Assembly (NCBI GenBank): GCA_024138015.1
Contig: JAMXBB010000003.1
Location: 77,728,777-77,792,776 of the forward strand
Length of the DNA stretch: 64,000 nucleotides
Origin: Lumnitzera littorea
Lineage: Eukaryota > Streptophyta > Magnoliopsida > Myrtales > Combretaceae
Direction of reading: 5' to 3'
A program made the position numbers and the translations under genes. This document shows positions 1-11,624 of the stretch, one piece after another. The notes under the pieces are model-generated. The model had not been told where the DNA came from. It saw only the letters and a list, made by a program, of their open reading frames with translations, and ran no database searches. The first letter of the stretch is position 1. Each line of letters begins with the position of its first letter.

Positions 1-129
1 TGTACAAGAGTAGAAGTGCTGAAATTTTACCACTAGATTCAGAAATAGAGCGCACTTTGCATTAGTTGAGGCAAGAGAACAGAAGAAGAATAGATGAGAT
101 AGTAGGTAATGAGGGTAATAATCAGATAC

Positions 130-1350
130 ATGGAGTTCCGCGATCACTACGAGATTATACAGTATCTACGGTGATGGGTTTGGCTATAAGGAGGCCTATC
201 ATTTAAGCTAACAACTTTGAGTTAAAGCCATCCCTTATTCAGATGGTTTAGTTGAATCAGTTTGGAGGATATCCCAATAAAGTCTAGACAAGAATATTAC
301 AAGATTCCTTCAATACTACAAAATAGTAAAGATGAACAATGTGATAGACGAAGTTATCATATTACAGCTCTTTCCCTTTTCATTGAGGGATAAAGCTAGT
401 GCTTAGTTTCATTCACTGCTACAAGGGTCTATCACCACCTAGGCCAATCTTTCATCAAAGTTCTTAAGGAGATTTTTCCTATCGGCTAGGACTACAAAAT
501 TAAGGAACGACATCACAAGCATAGGAGAGATTCAAGGAGGTGATCAGAAAATGCCCACATCATGGATTACTAGACAATCTCTTAATTGAGATCTTCTATC
601 TCAGTCTGGATGAGACATTGAGGTCCCTAGTTGATGTTGCAGCTGGAGGTGCTGTGATGGATAAGACATATAATGAAGCAAGTGTACTGATAGAAGAGAT
701 GGCCTCAGGTGCTCATGACTGGCAAAATGAAAGAAGCAAGTTAAGAGTGGAGCAACTAGTGACAATAACATTGTATCTCAATTAACGACTCAGATAGCAG
801 CTCTCACTACTCAGGTAAGTAAACTCACCTCAACACAGTCTTTTAATGTTAACCCTATTGTTTTTTTGTGAGTTATGGTCAGGACCACATTTGACTCATG
901 AGTGCTTAACTAGGAATCACTCAGCTTTAACCAATGGAGAACAGGTGAATTTTGTCAACAATTTTCAACGTGGCAATCAAGTACCATATTCGAATACATA
1001 TAATCCTGGGTGGCATAATCATCTAAATTTTTCATAGAGAAATGAAAACAATGCATTCCAACCACCACCTGGATTCTAGAAGCAAGGTCCTACTTAAAAC
1101 GCTCCACCTTAGCAAAATCAGTCTAAAATGGAAGAGCTCATGTTGAGCTATATGTAAAAGACCGACACCTTGCTACAGAATCAATAGGCAACTATTCGAA
1201 ACCTAGAGAATTAGATAAGTCAGATTTCTCAACAGTTGAGTAATAGACCATCAGGGTCTTTACACAACAATACTAAAGAGAATCCTAGAGGTGTCAATGC
1301 TATTATGCCGAGGAGTGGAAAAGCATTGGAAACAGTTGACGGATGAGTTG
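130..1350 (+). pseudogene. Athila gag-like polyprotein fragment
   Basis: Gag would form the cytoplasmic virus-like particle that packages the element RNA. Conserved blocks can be read in shifting frames: ANNFELKPSLIQM near 205-245, the capsid-like segment near 370-500, and the longest open piece at 540-785 with RKCPHHGLLDNLL and DVAAGGAVMDKTYNEA. This is followed by a low-complexity glutamine- and proline-rich tail to about 1350. Several stops (TAG, TAA) and at least one frameshift before 540 prevent translation. Athila gag is known to lack a strong zinc knuckle, and none is seen here. Identity is firm and borders are approximate. Confidence 0.8.
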
Positions 1351-1559
1351 AAGAAAAGGTGGAGAATCCAAAGGTAGAAAAAGGGAAGGAGGTGGAAGAG
1401 GAACCAACATAGAAATCACCAGAAGTGAAACTGTATATTCCTCCAATCCCTTTTCTAGGAAGATTGAAGCAACAACAACTAGATACTCAATTCTCCAAAT
1501 TTCTAGATATGTTTAAGAAGCTGTAAATCAACATTCCTTTTGTAGAAGCACTTCAGTAG

Positions 1560-2030
1560 ATGCCTTTGTATGCCAAATTCATGAAGGATTTGCTCACCAA
1601 GAAGAGAAAGATTGATGGGAATGAACTGGTAATGCTTACCGGGGAATGTTCCATGATCCTTCAAAAATATTTATCTACTTTGCTTAGAAAACAAAGAGAT
1701 CAGGGGAGTTTTACTATTTTTTGCACTATAGGAATTTTTCATTTTGTTAAGGTTCTTATTGATTCAGGTGCAAGTACAAATTTAATGCTCGTCTATTTTC
1801 AAGAAGCTAGGACTTAGAGATTGCAAGGAGACTCATGTCACCTTGCAACTTGTTGATAGGAGTATCAAATACCTAAAAGGTATTATTGAGAATGTCTTGA
1901 TGAAGGTAGATAAATTTATCTTCCTAATTGAGTTTATAGTCTTGGAGATGGAAGAAGATAGAGAGGTACCTATGATCTTGGGTAGACCATTTCTTGCAAT
2001 AGGTAAGGCGTTGATAGACGTAGAATAGGG
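1560..2030 (+). pseudogene. Athila retropepsin-like protease fragment
   Basis: The aspartic protease would cleave the gag-pol polyprotein. The active-site block LIDSGASTNLM is visible, with the D-S-G triplet at 1761-1769. A frame change follows near 1810. The C-terminal block GRPFLAIGKALIDVE ends at a TAG at 2026-2028, at a position inside the polyprotein in intact relatives. Together the two pieces cover the usual retropepsin domain of about 120 residues. It sits between gag and RT in normal polyprotein order. Confidence 0.8.
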
Positions 2031-3012
2031 TAAGTTGACTTTAAGAGTTATGGATGATCAGGTAGCGTTTAATGTTTATGAAGCCATAAAGCATTTTGAT
2101 GATTGCAAATCTTGTTACACTATTGACATGTTTGATGAGATTACCTGTGAGCCTATAGAAGAGAAAGTAGGATTAGATACCATAGAGTCAGTTCTTAGGG
2201 ATCTAGATGAATAGAATGATGATGATGAGCTTGAAGAAGAAGGTAGGGAACAGGTTTCAGAAATCAAAGCTCGATATTATGAAGAACTAGGCACCAGTGA
2301 GTAGAAGCTAATTCCATCATTGACATAACCTGCAGTGCTTGAAGTTAAACCTTTACCTAGTCATTTAACATATGCTTATCTTGGAACAAATGATACTTTG
2401 CCAATAATTATCTTCTCCTTTTTGATAGGTGATCAGGAGAAATAACTTCTAGGAGTTTTGAGAGAGCATTAAGAAGCCATCAAGTGGACCATTATCGATA
2501 TAAAGGGGATTGGTCCCTTAATTTGTACTCACAAGATATTGCTTGAGGTTAAGTGCAAACCTATAATACAACTACAGAGATGACTCAACTTAACTCTCAA
2601 GGAGGTAGTGAAGAAAGAGGTACTCATATTGCTGGATGCAGGTATTATTTACCCTATCTCAAATAGTAAGTAGGTTAGTCTTGTTCTGGTAGTGTCAAAA
2701 AAAGGTGGTATGATTGTGGTTAAAAATGAGGATAATGAGTTAATCCTTACTTGCACTATGACTGGGTGGAGAGTTTGCATAGATTATAGAAAACTGAATG
2801 ATGCTACCCATAAAGACAATTCCCAACCCCAACCCTAACCCCAACCTCCCCCCCCGCCCCCTCTTTCATAGATCGGATGTTAGAAAAACTTTCAAAGCAT
2901 GATTATTATTGTTTTTTAAATGGATATTCTAGTTACAATCAAATTCATATTGTACTCGAGGACCAGGAGAAAACCACTTTTACATGTCCTTATGGTACTT
3001 TTGCCTTTAGGA
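2030..3012 (+). pseudogene. Athila protease-RT linker and N-terminal reverse transcriptase fragment
   Basis: The linker holds the block LRVMDDQVAFNVYEA. The RT fingers start around 2480, with GWRVCIDYRKLNDAT near 2765 and CPYGTFAF near 2985-3009. The catalytic YxDD block, connection and RNase H are missing because the sequence switches to a Ty1/copia element. A C-rich telomere-like tract (2821-2865) replaces the pyrimidine-rich codons normally found between the KLN and IDQMLD blocks. In-frame stops are mostly TAG or TAA. Confidence 0.8.
2821..2865 (+). repeat. C-rich, telomere-like tract inside the Athila RT remnant
   Basis: A run of AACCCC, AACCCTAACCCC and poly-C units interrupts the RT reading frame. 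Intact relatives have pyrimidine-rich codons here, so local expansion is the simplest reading. Capture of telomeric DNA and consensus error in a C run are alternatives. Confidence 0.6.
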
Positions 3013-3698
3013 GAAGGTAAGAAGGTAAGTGAGAAGCTTTACATAAGCTTAATTGGTTCTTTGTTATATTTAACTACTTCTCGACCTGATTTTATTTTCA
3101 GTGTTTACTTATGTGCTAGATTTTAAACTAATCCTACTGAATTACATTTAATTGTAGTAAAATGAATATTTAAATATATATCTTAGACAAGTAATCTTGG
3201 AATTCAGTACTCCAAAAATAATAATTTTGATTTAATTGGATATTCTGATGTAGATTATGCAGGATGTAAAATTGATAGAAAAAGTACATTTGGAACATAC
3301 TAGATTCTTAGGGATAAATTGGTTTCTTGGTTCTTCAAGAAACAAAATTCTGTAGCTTTATCAATTGTAGAAGCTGAATATGTATCCATATAAAATTACT
3401 ATGCTCAATATTATAGATGAAACAATTATTATTTGATTATGGAATAAAAGTCAATAATGATCCTATCAGATATGACAATACTATTGCAATTAATTTAACA
3501 AAAAATCCTGTGCAACATTCTTACTCTAAACATATTGAACTCATATATCATTTTATCAAAGACCATGTTAATAATAGAAATATAAGTATTGAATATGTTT
3601 CCATAGATAATCAACTAGTTGACAAAATTACAAAGCCCCTAGAAAAGTTAAAGTTTGAAAATATAAGGAATGAAATTGGAGTGTGCAATCTTGTATAA
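3013..3698 (+). pseudogene. Ty1/copia RT connection and RNase H fragment
   Basis: RNase H would degrade the RNA strand of the RNA:DNA hybrid during reverse transcription. The fragment begins at VSEKLYISLIGSLLYL, followed by TSRPDFIFSV. The RNase H blocks SDVDYAGC near 3244-3270 and SIVEAEYVS near 3364-3390 follow, then the C-terminal KHIELIYHFIKDHV and a terminal stop at about 3696. Internal stops lie near 3124, 3301 and 3391, the first of them next to an intact SVYLCARF block. The order and the natural stop show that this is the true pol C-terminus. Confidence 0.85.
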
Positions 3699-3770
3699 TG
3701 TTGTAATTTTTTTTTCTTTTTCCTTTTACATGTGTGCTTTCTTTTATTTCCCTTTTCTTCTTTTATTTTC

Positions 3771-3780
3771 AAAAGGGGAG
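3771..3780 (+). other. Internal polypurine tract, Sirevirus type
   Basis: AAAAGGGGAG follows the pol stop by about 70 bp. Similar tracts recur at 6116-6130 and 6229-6242. Sireviruses are known for multiple polypurine tracts upstream of the 3' LTR. Confidence 0.5.
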
Positions 3781-3980
3781 TTGTGTAGCGGTTGCCTTAA
3801 TTAATATTCTGCTCATCATCTAGCCAATCTTCCTTAAGCATAGAAATAATCCCATCATTCCATAATTACTTCTATCCTTCTTTGTCTCTCCCATGTCCAA
3901 CAATTAGAAGTATTGTTCCTCATTGTAACTTACTCTTCATTCACATCTTTTCTTCTTCACTTAAAAACCCTTGTTTCATC

Positions 3981-5930
3981 ATGGCTAACAGAAAATCCTC
4001 TTGTATTCTCTTTAACAAGAACCCTATGAAAGACCTAAGTAACACTACTATTAATCCTTATCAACTAGTCAATGAGTTGTTTGATTTAAAGAAAACCAAT
4101 TCTCTTGGTGCCTCACCTAAAGCCAATACCAAAGCAACCAAAGAATTTGTTAAGAAGAGAAAAGATTCTAAGAAACCTAAAAAGAAATTCAATAGAGCAA
4201 AGGTGAAAAAATTAATGGCTAGGGTAATGGAATCATTTGATGAATTGACTAGGTTTGTAGATGTTGGTAAAGGGAAAGGAAAAGACAAATAGAAGAAAAA
4301 GAAACCAAAGAAGAGGAAAATAAAAGATAAGTCAGATGACAAACTAGAAGAAAAGATGGAAGAACAGAACGTTGGAATTGTTCATTCTGATCCAATAAGT
4401 TCCTAAAAAAAGGTAAGTTTGAAATCTATCTCCTTAAAGAGGAAGTTAGACTATATTAAACCATGTGTTTTTGACTTTAATTACTTCACGTCAAATGGTT
4501 TCTATTGGGATGGATTTCTGTGTATCATTAGGTGTAAAGAGTTGTACACTGTAGATATAATAGTTTATGGAGAGGTTATTTTTTAGTTTTATGAAAATTT
4601 GGCCTTAAGCAAAAAGGATAGACTAAGTTCTATGATATTGGGAAAGGAAATTGTCACTACCAAGGGTAACATTGTGAAATGCTTTAATCTACCTAATGTG
4701 AATAATGATGAATGACTTATGGCCATGGGAAAAAGTCAAGTTTTTAATTCCATCACAAATGATAAATGGAAAAGAGAAGCAAGAGAGGTATTGGTCTTTT
4801 ATCTTTTTCTGCTGATAAGGCTATTACACGAGTTATTTATAAGTTGTATCCTACCTAAGAAAGGGAGTACAACTTTAATTTCAAGAGAAGACACTCTACT
4901 AATCATTGCTATGCTTAAGGGTAGGAGAATTGATCTATCAAATTTGATTATTTAGCATGGATTTTTGACTTGAGCAAAGAAGCCCTATGGAAATCTTCTT
5001 ATGAAACTACTTAAATTTAAGAAGTTTAAAATTCTGAATGTAGATATGAGGCAATTACCCATCAAGGTTATTGAAGAATACAACATTAATCACATGGGAA
5101 TTAATGTTAGGAATAGAATTTGGTTTACAAATGATTAGGCATTTTATGTCAATGAGAAACACAAAAAGAACAAGTTACCAAAATCTCCATTTGAGGGGGA
5201 GATTTTAGATGAGGCATCAAAAAGTGAATTAGAGGATGTTGAAGAGGAAGAATTTAAAAGTAGTGAAGATATTTTAAGGAAAGTTAAGGCTAAGAAAGTA
5301 GTTAAGCCTAAGGAAAAGAAAGAAAAGATGATTGAATTAAAAACTGGAGGAAAATTCTCAATCAATGAAGAAAAGAAAAAGAACAGTATCTAAATCAAAA
5401 GATGAATTAGATAGTTTTGACAATTGGTTGAACAAAGCAAAAAATTTTGAAGTTGGTTTTGGAAGTAGAATTTCTAAACAAGTAGTTGAGGATCTGATGG
5501 ACAAGAAATTTACAGATTTCTTGAATCTAATGAAAACTTAATTTGATAAGATATATCAACTATTAACCACAAACGATCCCTCTGTTCAACATTCATTACC
5601 TTACTTACCACAACAACCTCCAATTGAATAAGAACCAGTTCAACCAATCTAATCACCATCCTCTCCATCTAACATTGTTCAAGCCATGAAATCTCTTGAT
5701 CATCTTTCTGGCCCTTTATCAGAATCTTAACAACCTCCAATTCAAGCTACTCCTCCATCTACAAAAGCATCTATTCCATCTCCTAAATTAGCTCCTACTC
5801 TACATGTCCCTACTACCATTCCATCTTTTGAAGAAGTTTTTGCTTTACTTTAGACTCTTGTAGGAAGCCTAATCTATCATCAACTCCTAAAAGGATTAAG
5901 AAGTCCTGCCTAAAGAAGAAATCTTAGATG
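3981..5930 (+). pseudogene. Sirevirus third ORF (env-like / plant-transposon-domain protein), broken
   Basis: The function of this ORF is unknown. It is the post-pol ORF historically called env-like in Sireviruses, but membrane fusion has not been shown. The likely start is the ATG at 3981. The first about 104 residues are lysine-rich (KKRKDSKKPKKK) and end at a TAG at 4290-4292. Downstream, in shifting frames, are a folded block (FTSNGFYWDGFL near 4490, then a segment with INP- and LP-like signatures typical of the family often labelled putative plant transposon protein), an acidic/lysine-rich coiled region around 5180-5390, and a proline/serine-rich tail to about 5930. At least five stops and several frameshifts are present. 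I see no convincing signal peptide or transmembrane helix. Confidence 0.6.
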
Positions 5931-6115
5931 TTTCTAAACTCTCATTATGATAGCTATCTTTATGTTTGGACTCCTTGTTATTTCCTTTTGTTTAAACTAT
6001 GTTTTAGGAACTATGTGTTGTCATGAATTTTAGAAGTTTTATTGTATAATCTTTTAAATGCTTTTGAGAATTGACATAGTCTTAGGGAGAGTTTTTAACC
6101 CTCCTTCTTGATAAC

Positions 6116-6130
6116 AAAAAGGGGAAGAAG
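6116..6130 (+). other. Polypurine tract (secondary)
   Basis: AAAAAGGGGAAGAAG follows a GATAAC motif. It is one of three similar purine tracts in the 3' region of the Sirevirus fragment. Confidence 0.55.
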
Positions 6131-6228
6131 GATACAAAAGATAAAAATGCTATTGATATTATTTAGCTGCAGGTGTTATGTCTTGGATATTTTGCTTATA
6201 TTTGATTTATGAAGGTTTTGTTATCATC

Positions 6229-6242
6229 AAAAAGGGGGAGAA
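6229..6242 (+). other. Polypurine tract priming plus-strand DNA, next to the 3' LTR
   Basis: AAAAAGGGGGAGAA directly abuts the start of the LTR and is the best candidate for the functional polypurine tract of the Sirevirus element. Confidence 0.75.
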
Positions 6243-7491
6243 TATTAATCTCTTCATTGTGTTTTGATGATAACAAAATGGGAAGATATCGAAAGATTTA
6301 CATGCGTATCAAAGATTGCTATATGTGTTTATAAGTTTCTCAAGTATATCAATCAAGTCTTCTAAGATCTATCAGAAGGTCAATCAGAGAACCAATCAAA
6401 AGGTATGAGAACTAGGAAATAGGGAATACGTTGAATCATCATTTAAGATCCTAAGAAGATCTAGTTTCACTTACTGAATATATTTGAGAAATATGTTTAG
6501 TACATTCCACTAAGTAAGGATTTAAATCCACGGGGATATGTTCAAATTATTTGTGTTATTAAATCTATCTAAAATTGGAAAACTTTTGATAGAAGAGCAG
6601 TTTCTGTTCAAGCCATCTGAATTTAATTTTTTTTTCTTTTTATAAAAAGGTCTCATATATTGATAGAAAAGTTTACTTTATATATTTGATTGAAGTACTC
6701 AAAGTTAGGAAGGAAAAATCATCACTTTTACAACACGTATAGTATGGAAAGGATCTCACATATATGGAAGGTAAACAAAGAGGATATTCTCACAAAGATA
6801 TGTTTGTCAATGCAAAGGTCTAGAATAAAATCTCTAAAGACTTACCTTAAAACAAAGTCTCTAGTCATTACAATTTCAAGTATATAAAGGAAGCAAGGAC
6901 TTCATAGAAAGACACAACAAATAAGAAAGAAAGAAAAAAGAAAAAAAAAAAACAAGATGATTTCTATGAGCAGAAATCCATTTGTAAGAATAGAAGATCA
7001 ATCAAAAGCTATCATACTTATCTTCATATTAGTTCTTATTTGTCGAGAAACAATTTCTTTATTCTCCTCATTATCTTTGTAATCTTTATATAAGTTTATG
7101 TTTTTGTTTTGGAGAGATTTTTCTATAGATTTGAGTGTTTAGCCTAAGAGTAAGGCTAAGTGAGTCAAAGTAGAGAGTATTGTTTGTAACCTCTCTAAGT
7201 GTTTAGATATTGTGGATAGTGGAACAACTTTAGAATGTAAATTGGGTCCTTGGCAGCAAGATTAGAAGAGTGCAGTAGGCACAAGGTTGAAGCATTATAA
7301 TTTGTTTGCCTATTCTTCTAACTCTCATCTCTTTATTTTTATGCATTTTTCTTATATTTGATTGTTCATTTATCTTCTAGTCAATATCTTAAGAAATCGA
7401 AGAGATAAATTTTTCTTAAGTGATATATTTGTTTGAAATTTGAGATATTTAACCAATTCACACACATTCGATTATTCAACTAGGGCCTACA
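6243..7491 (+). repeat. 3' LTR of the Sirevirus-like element
   Basis: The LTR starts right after the polypurine tract. It contains the family-typical TTTTGATGATAACAAAA motif close to its 5' end and ends near GGGCCTACA at about 7491. The terminal TG appears mutated. TATA-like boxes lie at 6641-6649 (TATAAAAAG) and 6881-6890 (TATATAAAGG). A length of about 1.25 kb fits Sireviruses. No second copy of this LTR is in the window, so the right edge is inferred from the end of family-like sequence. Confidence 0.7.
6881..6890 (+). promoter_or_regulatory. TATA-like box inside the Sirevirus LTR
   Basis: TATATAAAGG lies in the middle of the LTR, a usual place for the U3/R promoter. A second candidate, TATAAAAAG, is at 6641-6649. 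Confidence 0.4.
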
Positions 7492-7499
7492 ATAGCAAA

Positions 7500-7790
7500 A
7501 TCTCTCCTTTACTCTTTTTTTTTTTCTTTCACTTTAATAGAAATCTCAAGCTAGCAACTCCATAAAAGGGAACATTAAAATAAATTGTTTAATAACTCTA
7601 TGCAATAGAATACTATAGTCAAACATATGAGTATTATGACCCAATGATTTGATGTGAAATTAAAAGACCAATTTCTAGTGAATAACATAACCAAATCTTA
7701 GGCAACAGTCAGTTCATTTGTCATCGAACCTTCTTTCTCTACATTTAATGTAGTACCTTACCAAATTTTCAAGAAACCCTAAGGATGAAA
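7500..7790 (-). pseudogene. Possible Ty1/copia gag N-terminus, degenerate
   Basis: Read on the minus strand from about 7725 downward, a short stretch resembles the start of copia gag: a methionine, then a segment with NHW in the position of the common DHW motif, then a cysteine/tyrosine-rich stretch. Stops and frameshifts are present. The call rests mainly on context, because it lies immediately 3' of a minus-strand primer-binding site and LTR. The fragment stops at the Sirevirus LTR. Confidence 0.3.
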
Positions 7791-7811
7791 CCTTAGAGCT
7801 TTGATACTAAG
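7791..7811 (-). other. Primer-binding site complementary to initiator tRNA-Met
   Basis: On the minus strand the sequence reads TTAGTATCAAAGCTC after the LTR end. It differs by one base from the classical TGGTATCAAAGCTC site that primes minus-strand synthesis from tRNA-Met. Confidence 0.6.
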
Positions 7812-7812
7812 A

Positions 7813-8600
7813 TGATATGGAATTTGTAGATAAATATACAACCCTCGTATCACACATAACTAAGGGGATGGATCCTGGCCATAAGATGGCTTAAGAAGTA
7901 GATGGAAGTTGGTGGTTTAGCAATCTTGCACACCTACTCTCTAAATATGATGCATTGTAGAATCACACACAAACCTAAGCTAGTACCCGATATGACACAT
8001 GAACATTAGACCTAGGGTTGCTCATCATAATCCTTGCTAAAGGGATTTATAAGAGTGGGTAGAGAAGAGCTTTCTATGAGAAAAGACTTAAGGATTTATC
8101 ATTAATGTTCTAAATCTACTAAAACCTTATACAAGTGTCCTATTTATATATAGTGGCAAAATTATAAATAAAGTGACTAAAAGGATGCCCTAGTGGCATT
8201 GGCATAAATATAAAATAAACATGAAGGTAATTCAAGAATAACACAAAAAATAGGAAGTTTAAATAACATAAGCAATAACAAGTAATCAAATAAGATATTC
8301 AAGTGAAGAGCTCATAAGTTAGGCTGATGAGTTAGTGGAGATTTGACTTGGGTAGACCTAAAATTATGGCCAACTTAATTGAGCTGACTAGTCGAGCAAA
8401 GTAAAATTGGTTGTTCCGAGCAGATCTAGTCGAGTTGACTTGGAAGAGATGACCTTTCTATTCAAGCCTACCCATCCTTAATGATTTTATCTGCGAAGAG
8501 CTCATAAATAGGTTTTCTATACATGTAGAGTTTCTAAATAGGTCTTCGGCACATAGAGAATGCATGAGTAAGTCGTTAGCATAGTTCAAAACTTGGAAAT
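7813..8600 (-). repeat. LTR of a truncated minus-strand retrotransposon
   Basis: The LTR ends at 7813 (plus-strand TGATATGG, read as CCATATCA on the minus strand), two bases from the tRNA-Met primer site. A TATA box on the minus strand (TATATAAATA, 8141-8150) fits a U3/R promoter. The outer edge is not resolved and 8600 is a guess. No partner LTR was recognised. Confidence 0.4.
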
Positions 8601-11540
8601 TGATTAGCTCGGTCCCCTGTACCATTTTAGAACTAGCACCAGAAGGAGAGGGGGTGGGAGTGTGGAAGTTGAATTTTGTATGAAGGGAAATATAAGTGTG
8701 TGTGAATGCCCCTTTTCACTTGTTATTATGGCCAAGGAAGTGGTGACTTGATATATGCATGGGAGGCGGTGTGTGTATGTGGTTTTGGGGGGATTTTTGT
8801 GGTAGTTTTTCTTAACTTTTGTAGGTAAGATTAAGGTGATAAGATGAAGCTTGGGGAAGAGAACTTGGTTGATGCATGGGAAGAACAAAGGGGATGGTTC
8901 AAATTTCTAACTTGCCATTTTTGGTTAATTGATAAGTCAGGCTTATGACATATGGTCAAAAATAAAATAACTTGTCTAGATTAGGGTGCAGTTTAGTCTT
9001 ACCACATGGGAATTATGCTAAAACTCTTTAGTTACAACTAAACTATTTAGTTTATTCTAGTTAGCTAATTGAAAATCAAATGGAGACAAAGGTGAAGGTT
9101 GGGGATAACGCTACATGTCAATGTGCTATTTTTTTTTTCTTTCGTTGAATTGTTTTATTTTAATAATGTTATGTTAGTGAAATTAATTAATATCATTTAA
9201 TATTTCACCTTGCTTCCTTGATTGTGGAATTATACAAATTAATGAGAATTTAGTACTTTCAAGCTAAATTGAGATTTAGGTGGGTTTAGTGTTTTATATT
9301 TAGGGCTTTGTAAAATTTTAGGTTTAAGGTTATAGTTTTTGCATTCTCCACTCTGGGTTTTAATGTTCGTTTACACTTACAAGTTTAAATTTATTAATTT
9401 GATTAGGCTTGTTAACCCTAGGGAATATCGATGGCACTAGGGCCATACTTTGAATCCTTATTGAATTCTCATAGGGTTTACATACATAATTATATATATA
9501 TGAGTGTGTATGTGTGTAATAGATAAATAATTATCTACAACTTGCAATATTCTATAATTATGTCATAGTGAATCAACTCATAAGTATATATGTTTATATG
9601 ATTTCAAATAACATATACAAATAAGACATTTGTATACATAAAAGTGATAAGAGCTTTTACATATGTAATGATAAAACCATAAAATAAAAATGACCGAAAA
9701 TTACTAGAGAAATGTTATCAAAAATTCAAAAGGGTTATCTATATTACCTAATAAGCATGGCCTAATATGAATATTTATATAAGATATATGGCATTTATTC
9801 TTAAGAAAATTGTTTTTCGTAGGACTTAAATAAAAAATTTCAACCCACAAATAAACTATTAAAGCATATGTTGATAGTAAATCATTGTAAGGAGTAAGAG
9901 ACTTGTAAAATGAAAGAACTAAGCAACATGGATGCCAAAGTTTTTTTTGTCATGGCCATTCTGGTTAGATCAAACAGAGGATTGTAGAATGTGCATAGAA
10001 AGAGAGAGAGTGTGTGTTTATGTATCTAAAGTGATGATTTTGGTCCTTTGCTAGGGAGACTTGATGTGGTATCTATAGAAGGATGGATGAACTATATACA
10101 AAAATAATGAATATCAAAATCTCCTTTTTAATATAGATTTTGTGGAGAAAAAGTGGAGAGTTATAAGTCTTTGAGATGCCTTATCTGTTATGCTTTTCCT
10201 ACCTATCTCTATTTGAATCATGAGCTTGACTTAGCTAAGTTGAGTGGAGACTAGATGACCTAAGGTTACGTTGGATGACTTGAAGATGTATTAGGCAACC
10301 TGGGCTTAGGCTAGCTGACTTGGGCCTAAAGACCCATGTTCTAGGTAGATTGTAAGGTCCGATTTGGTAGGCCTAGGCTTGAAAGCCTACTTCCAAAATG
10401 ACCAATCAATAGTACAAGTTATGAAAACTCATGTCTATATATAAATTTGAAGTTTTGAATCATTTAGTTACAAAGTTTAAAGAGTCAAATCTTTTACACG
10501 TTATGTAAACCTAAGCTTTAAAAAGTTGTTTATAGAGCTAAATCTATTATAGCAATCGATGGAAGTATATGAATAAACTAGTACACTTTGAAAGTGGGGA
10601 AGATATTAAGAGGAAGCATTTTTTCTTTTCAATATCAATCCAATTTGAATGTGTATATTTATATTCCTTTAAAATCAAACATCGATCGAGCAAATACAAG
10701 AGAGCTTGAACAGTTAAAAGGTTACAAAGAGTTAATTCAACATAGGTATATTAGACACCTTTTTAGAAGTATGCTGGTTATATAAATCATTATAGTATTC
10801 TACGTGGTATATATGTAATAATCTAAAATAAACAGGGAGAGCTGAAAACTGTATCATTGGATGATCATGAAGCTGGACTTACAGAACAAAGCCTGAATCA
10901 TTTGGTTAAAGTTCTTGAGTAGAAGGCAAGACATATCCTACATAAAAATGTAAGAACATAATGGATGAATTCCCGAAGCTAGAACAGTAATACACGACTA
11001 TAGGAGGACCATTATTGATGATGAGCATGGTTGCCACTCGCTAGGGAGGAAACCTTAGGTGCTGTTCTCGCACAAAAAGATAGATTGGTGTACCAAGCAC
11101 CTGAATGTAATAAACCTTGAATCAGGAGAAATAGATTCTGCAGTGGTGTTACACTAGATTACGTGAATAAAGCTAATAAAAATCGTGACAAGCGGCGGTT
11201 TTTATCCATTACGTTCTTTAGAAAAACATCAATATATCATTAGCTTCCTATCCATGATTGGTCCCTCCTGCAAGAAAGGGGAAAACTGGAATTTGCTTAA
11301 CACATGGATTATACTTAAAATTCAAATTCAATGAGTCCTGGCACACCAATTTTGTTTGTCGATATGCAAAAAAGAGCAATACTTCTTCTCCCTTAGGGAA
11401 TGAAGAATTGATGGTAGCTCTCCCAAAGTACGAGATAGAGAGAGAGAAAGCAAATTAACCAAAGTACAAGTTATTGGAGTTATACTAATATCCAGCCAAT
11501 GAAAATACCCTTAATCGTTCGAGCATTATGATACATACAT
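8601..11540. other. Intergenic sequence without recognised genes
   Basis: AT-rich, non-coding sequence. It includes TA/TG microsatellite-like tracts near 9490-9515 and a G-rich, TTGACTT/GCCTAGG-bearing stretch at 10190-10400 that may be decayed LTR sequence related to 8300-8500. Small ORFs (for example 10588-10785 and 11258-11458) have no supporting motifs. The right end should contain the bZIP 3' UTR, but I could not assign a poly(A) site. Confidence 0.5.
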
Positions 11541-11624
11541 TCAAAAGGATGCCGATTCTGTCCGTCGAAGCTTGCTCTTTGTCTTTGAAGGTGGTGTAGA
11601 TGGCGACATGATGTTGTCATCTTC
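11541..11624 (-). CDS. bZIP exon 3: C4 motif and stop
   Basis: After the acceptor CCGTTTCAG the frame reads EDDNIMSPSTPPSKTKSK, then LRRTESASF and TGA. In AREB3/EEL-type proteins the last exon starts with a short E-V-E-K-like stretch and a proline-rich linker and ends in LRRTxSAxF. Length (27 residues), phase 0 and order all fit. The segment lies on the same strand as exons 1 and 2 and would otherwise be an orphan. The 21.6-kb separation is explained by the retrotransposon in between. Confidence 0.85.
   Translation of the reverse strand, partial: EDDNIMSPSTPPSKTKSKLRRTESASF

Larger units (their letters stand above)
1..3013 (+). mobile_element. Athila-lineage Ty3/gypsy retrotransposon remnant (gag-PR-RT), truncated at both ends
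   Basis: Translated fragments follow the order of an Athila element: gag, an aspartic protease, a spacer and the start of reverse transcriptase. Every domain carries stops and frameshifts. The 5' LTR lies outside the window. The RT breaks off just after the CPYGTFAF motif near 3010, where Ty1/copia sequence begins. Athila is assigned from the characteristic gag core (RRPII, ANNFELKPSLIQM, KCPHHGLLD, VDVAAGGAVM) and the protease flank GRPFLAIGKALIDVE. The element is inactive. Confidence 0.85.
3013..7491 (+). mobile_element. 3' half of a Sirevirus-like Ty1/copia retrotransposon
   Basis: Starting in the middle of pol, the fragment has the copia connection and RNase H region, a long third ORF after pol, several A/G-rich polypurine tracts and a 3' LTR of about 1.25 kb. 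An extra env-like ORF after pol, repeated polypurine tracts and a long LTR beginning close to an ATAACAAAA motif are hallmarks of the Sirevirus genus. Gag, protease, integrase and most of RT are absent, because the left side joins an Athila fragment directly. Confidence 0.8.

Noticed and set aside
4061..4342. 93-codon minus-strand ORF rich in Phe and Leu
   Set aside because: It is the antisense of the lysine-rich start of the Sirevirus third ORF; poly-Lys codons read backwards give Phe and Leu.
8604..8888. 94-codon ORF on the minus strand
   Set aside because: Composition-driven (Pro, Leu, Thr, His) with no motif, no splice context and no neighbour suggesting a gene.
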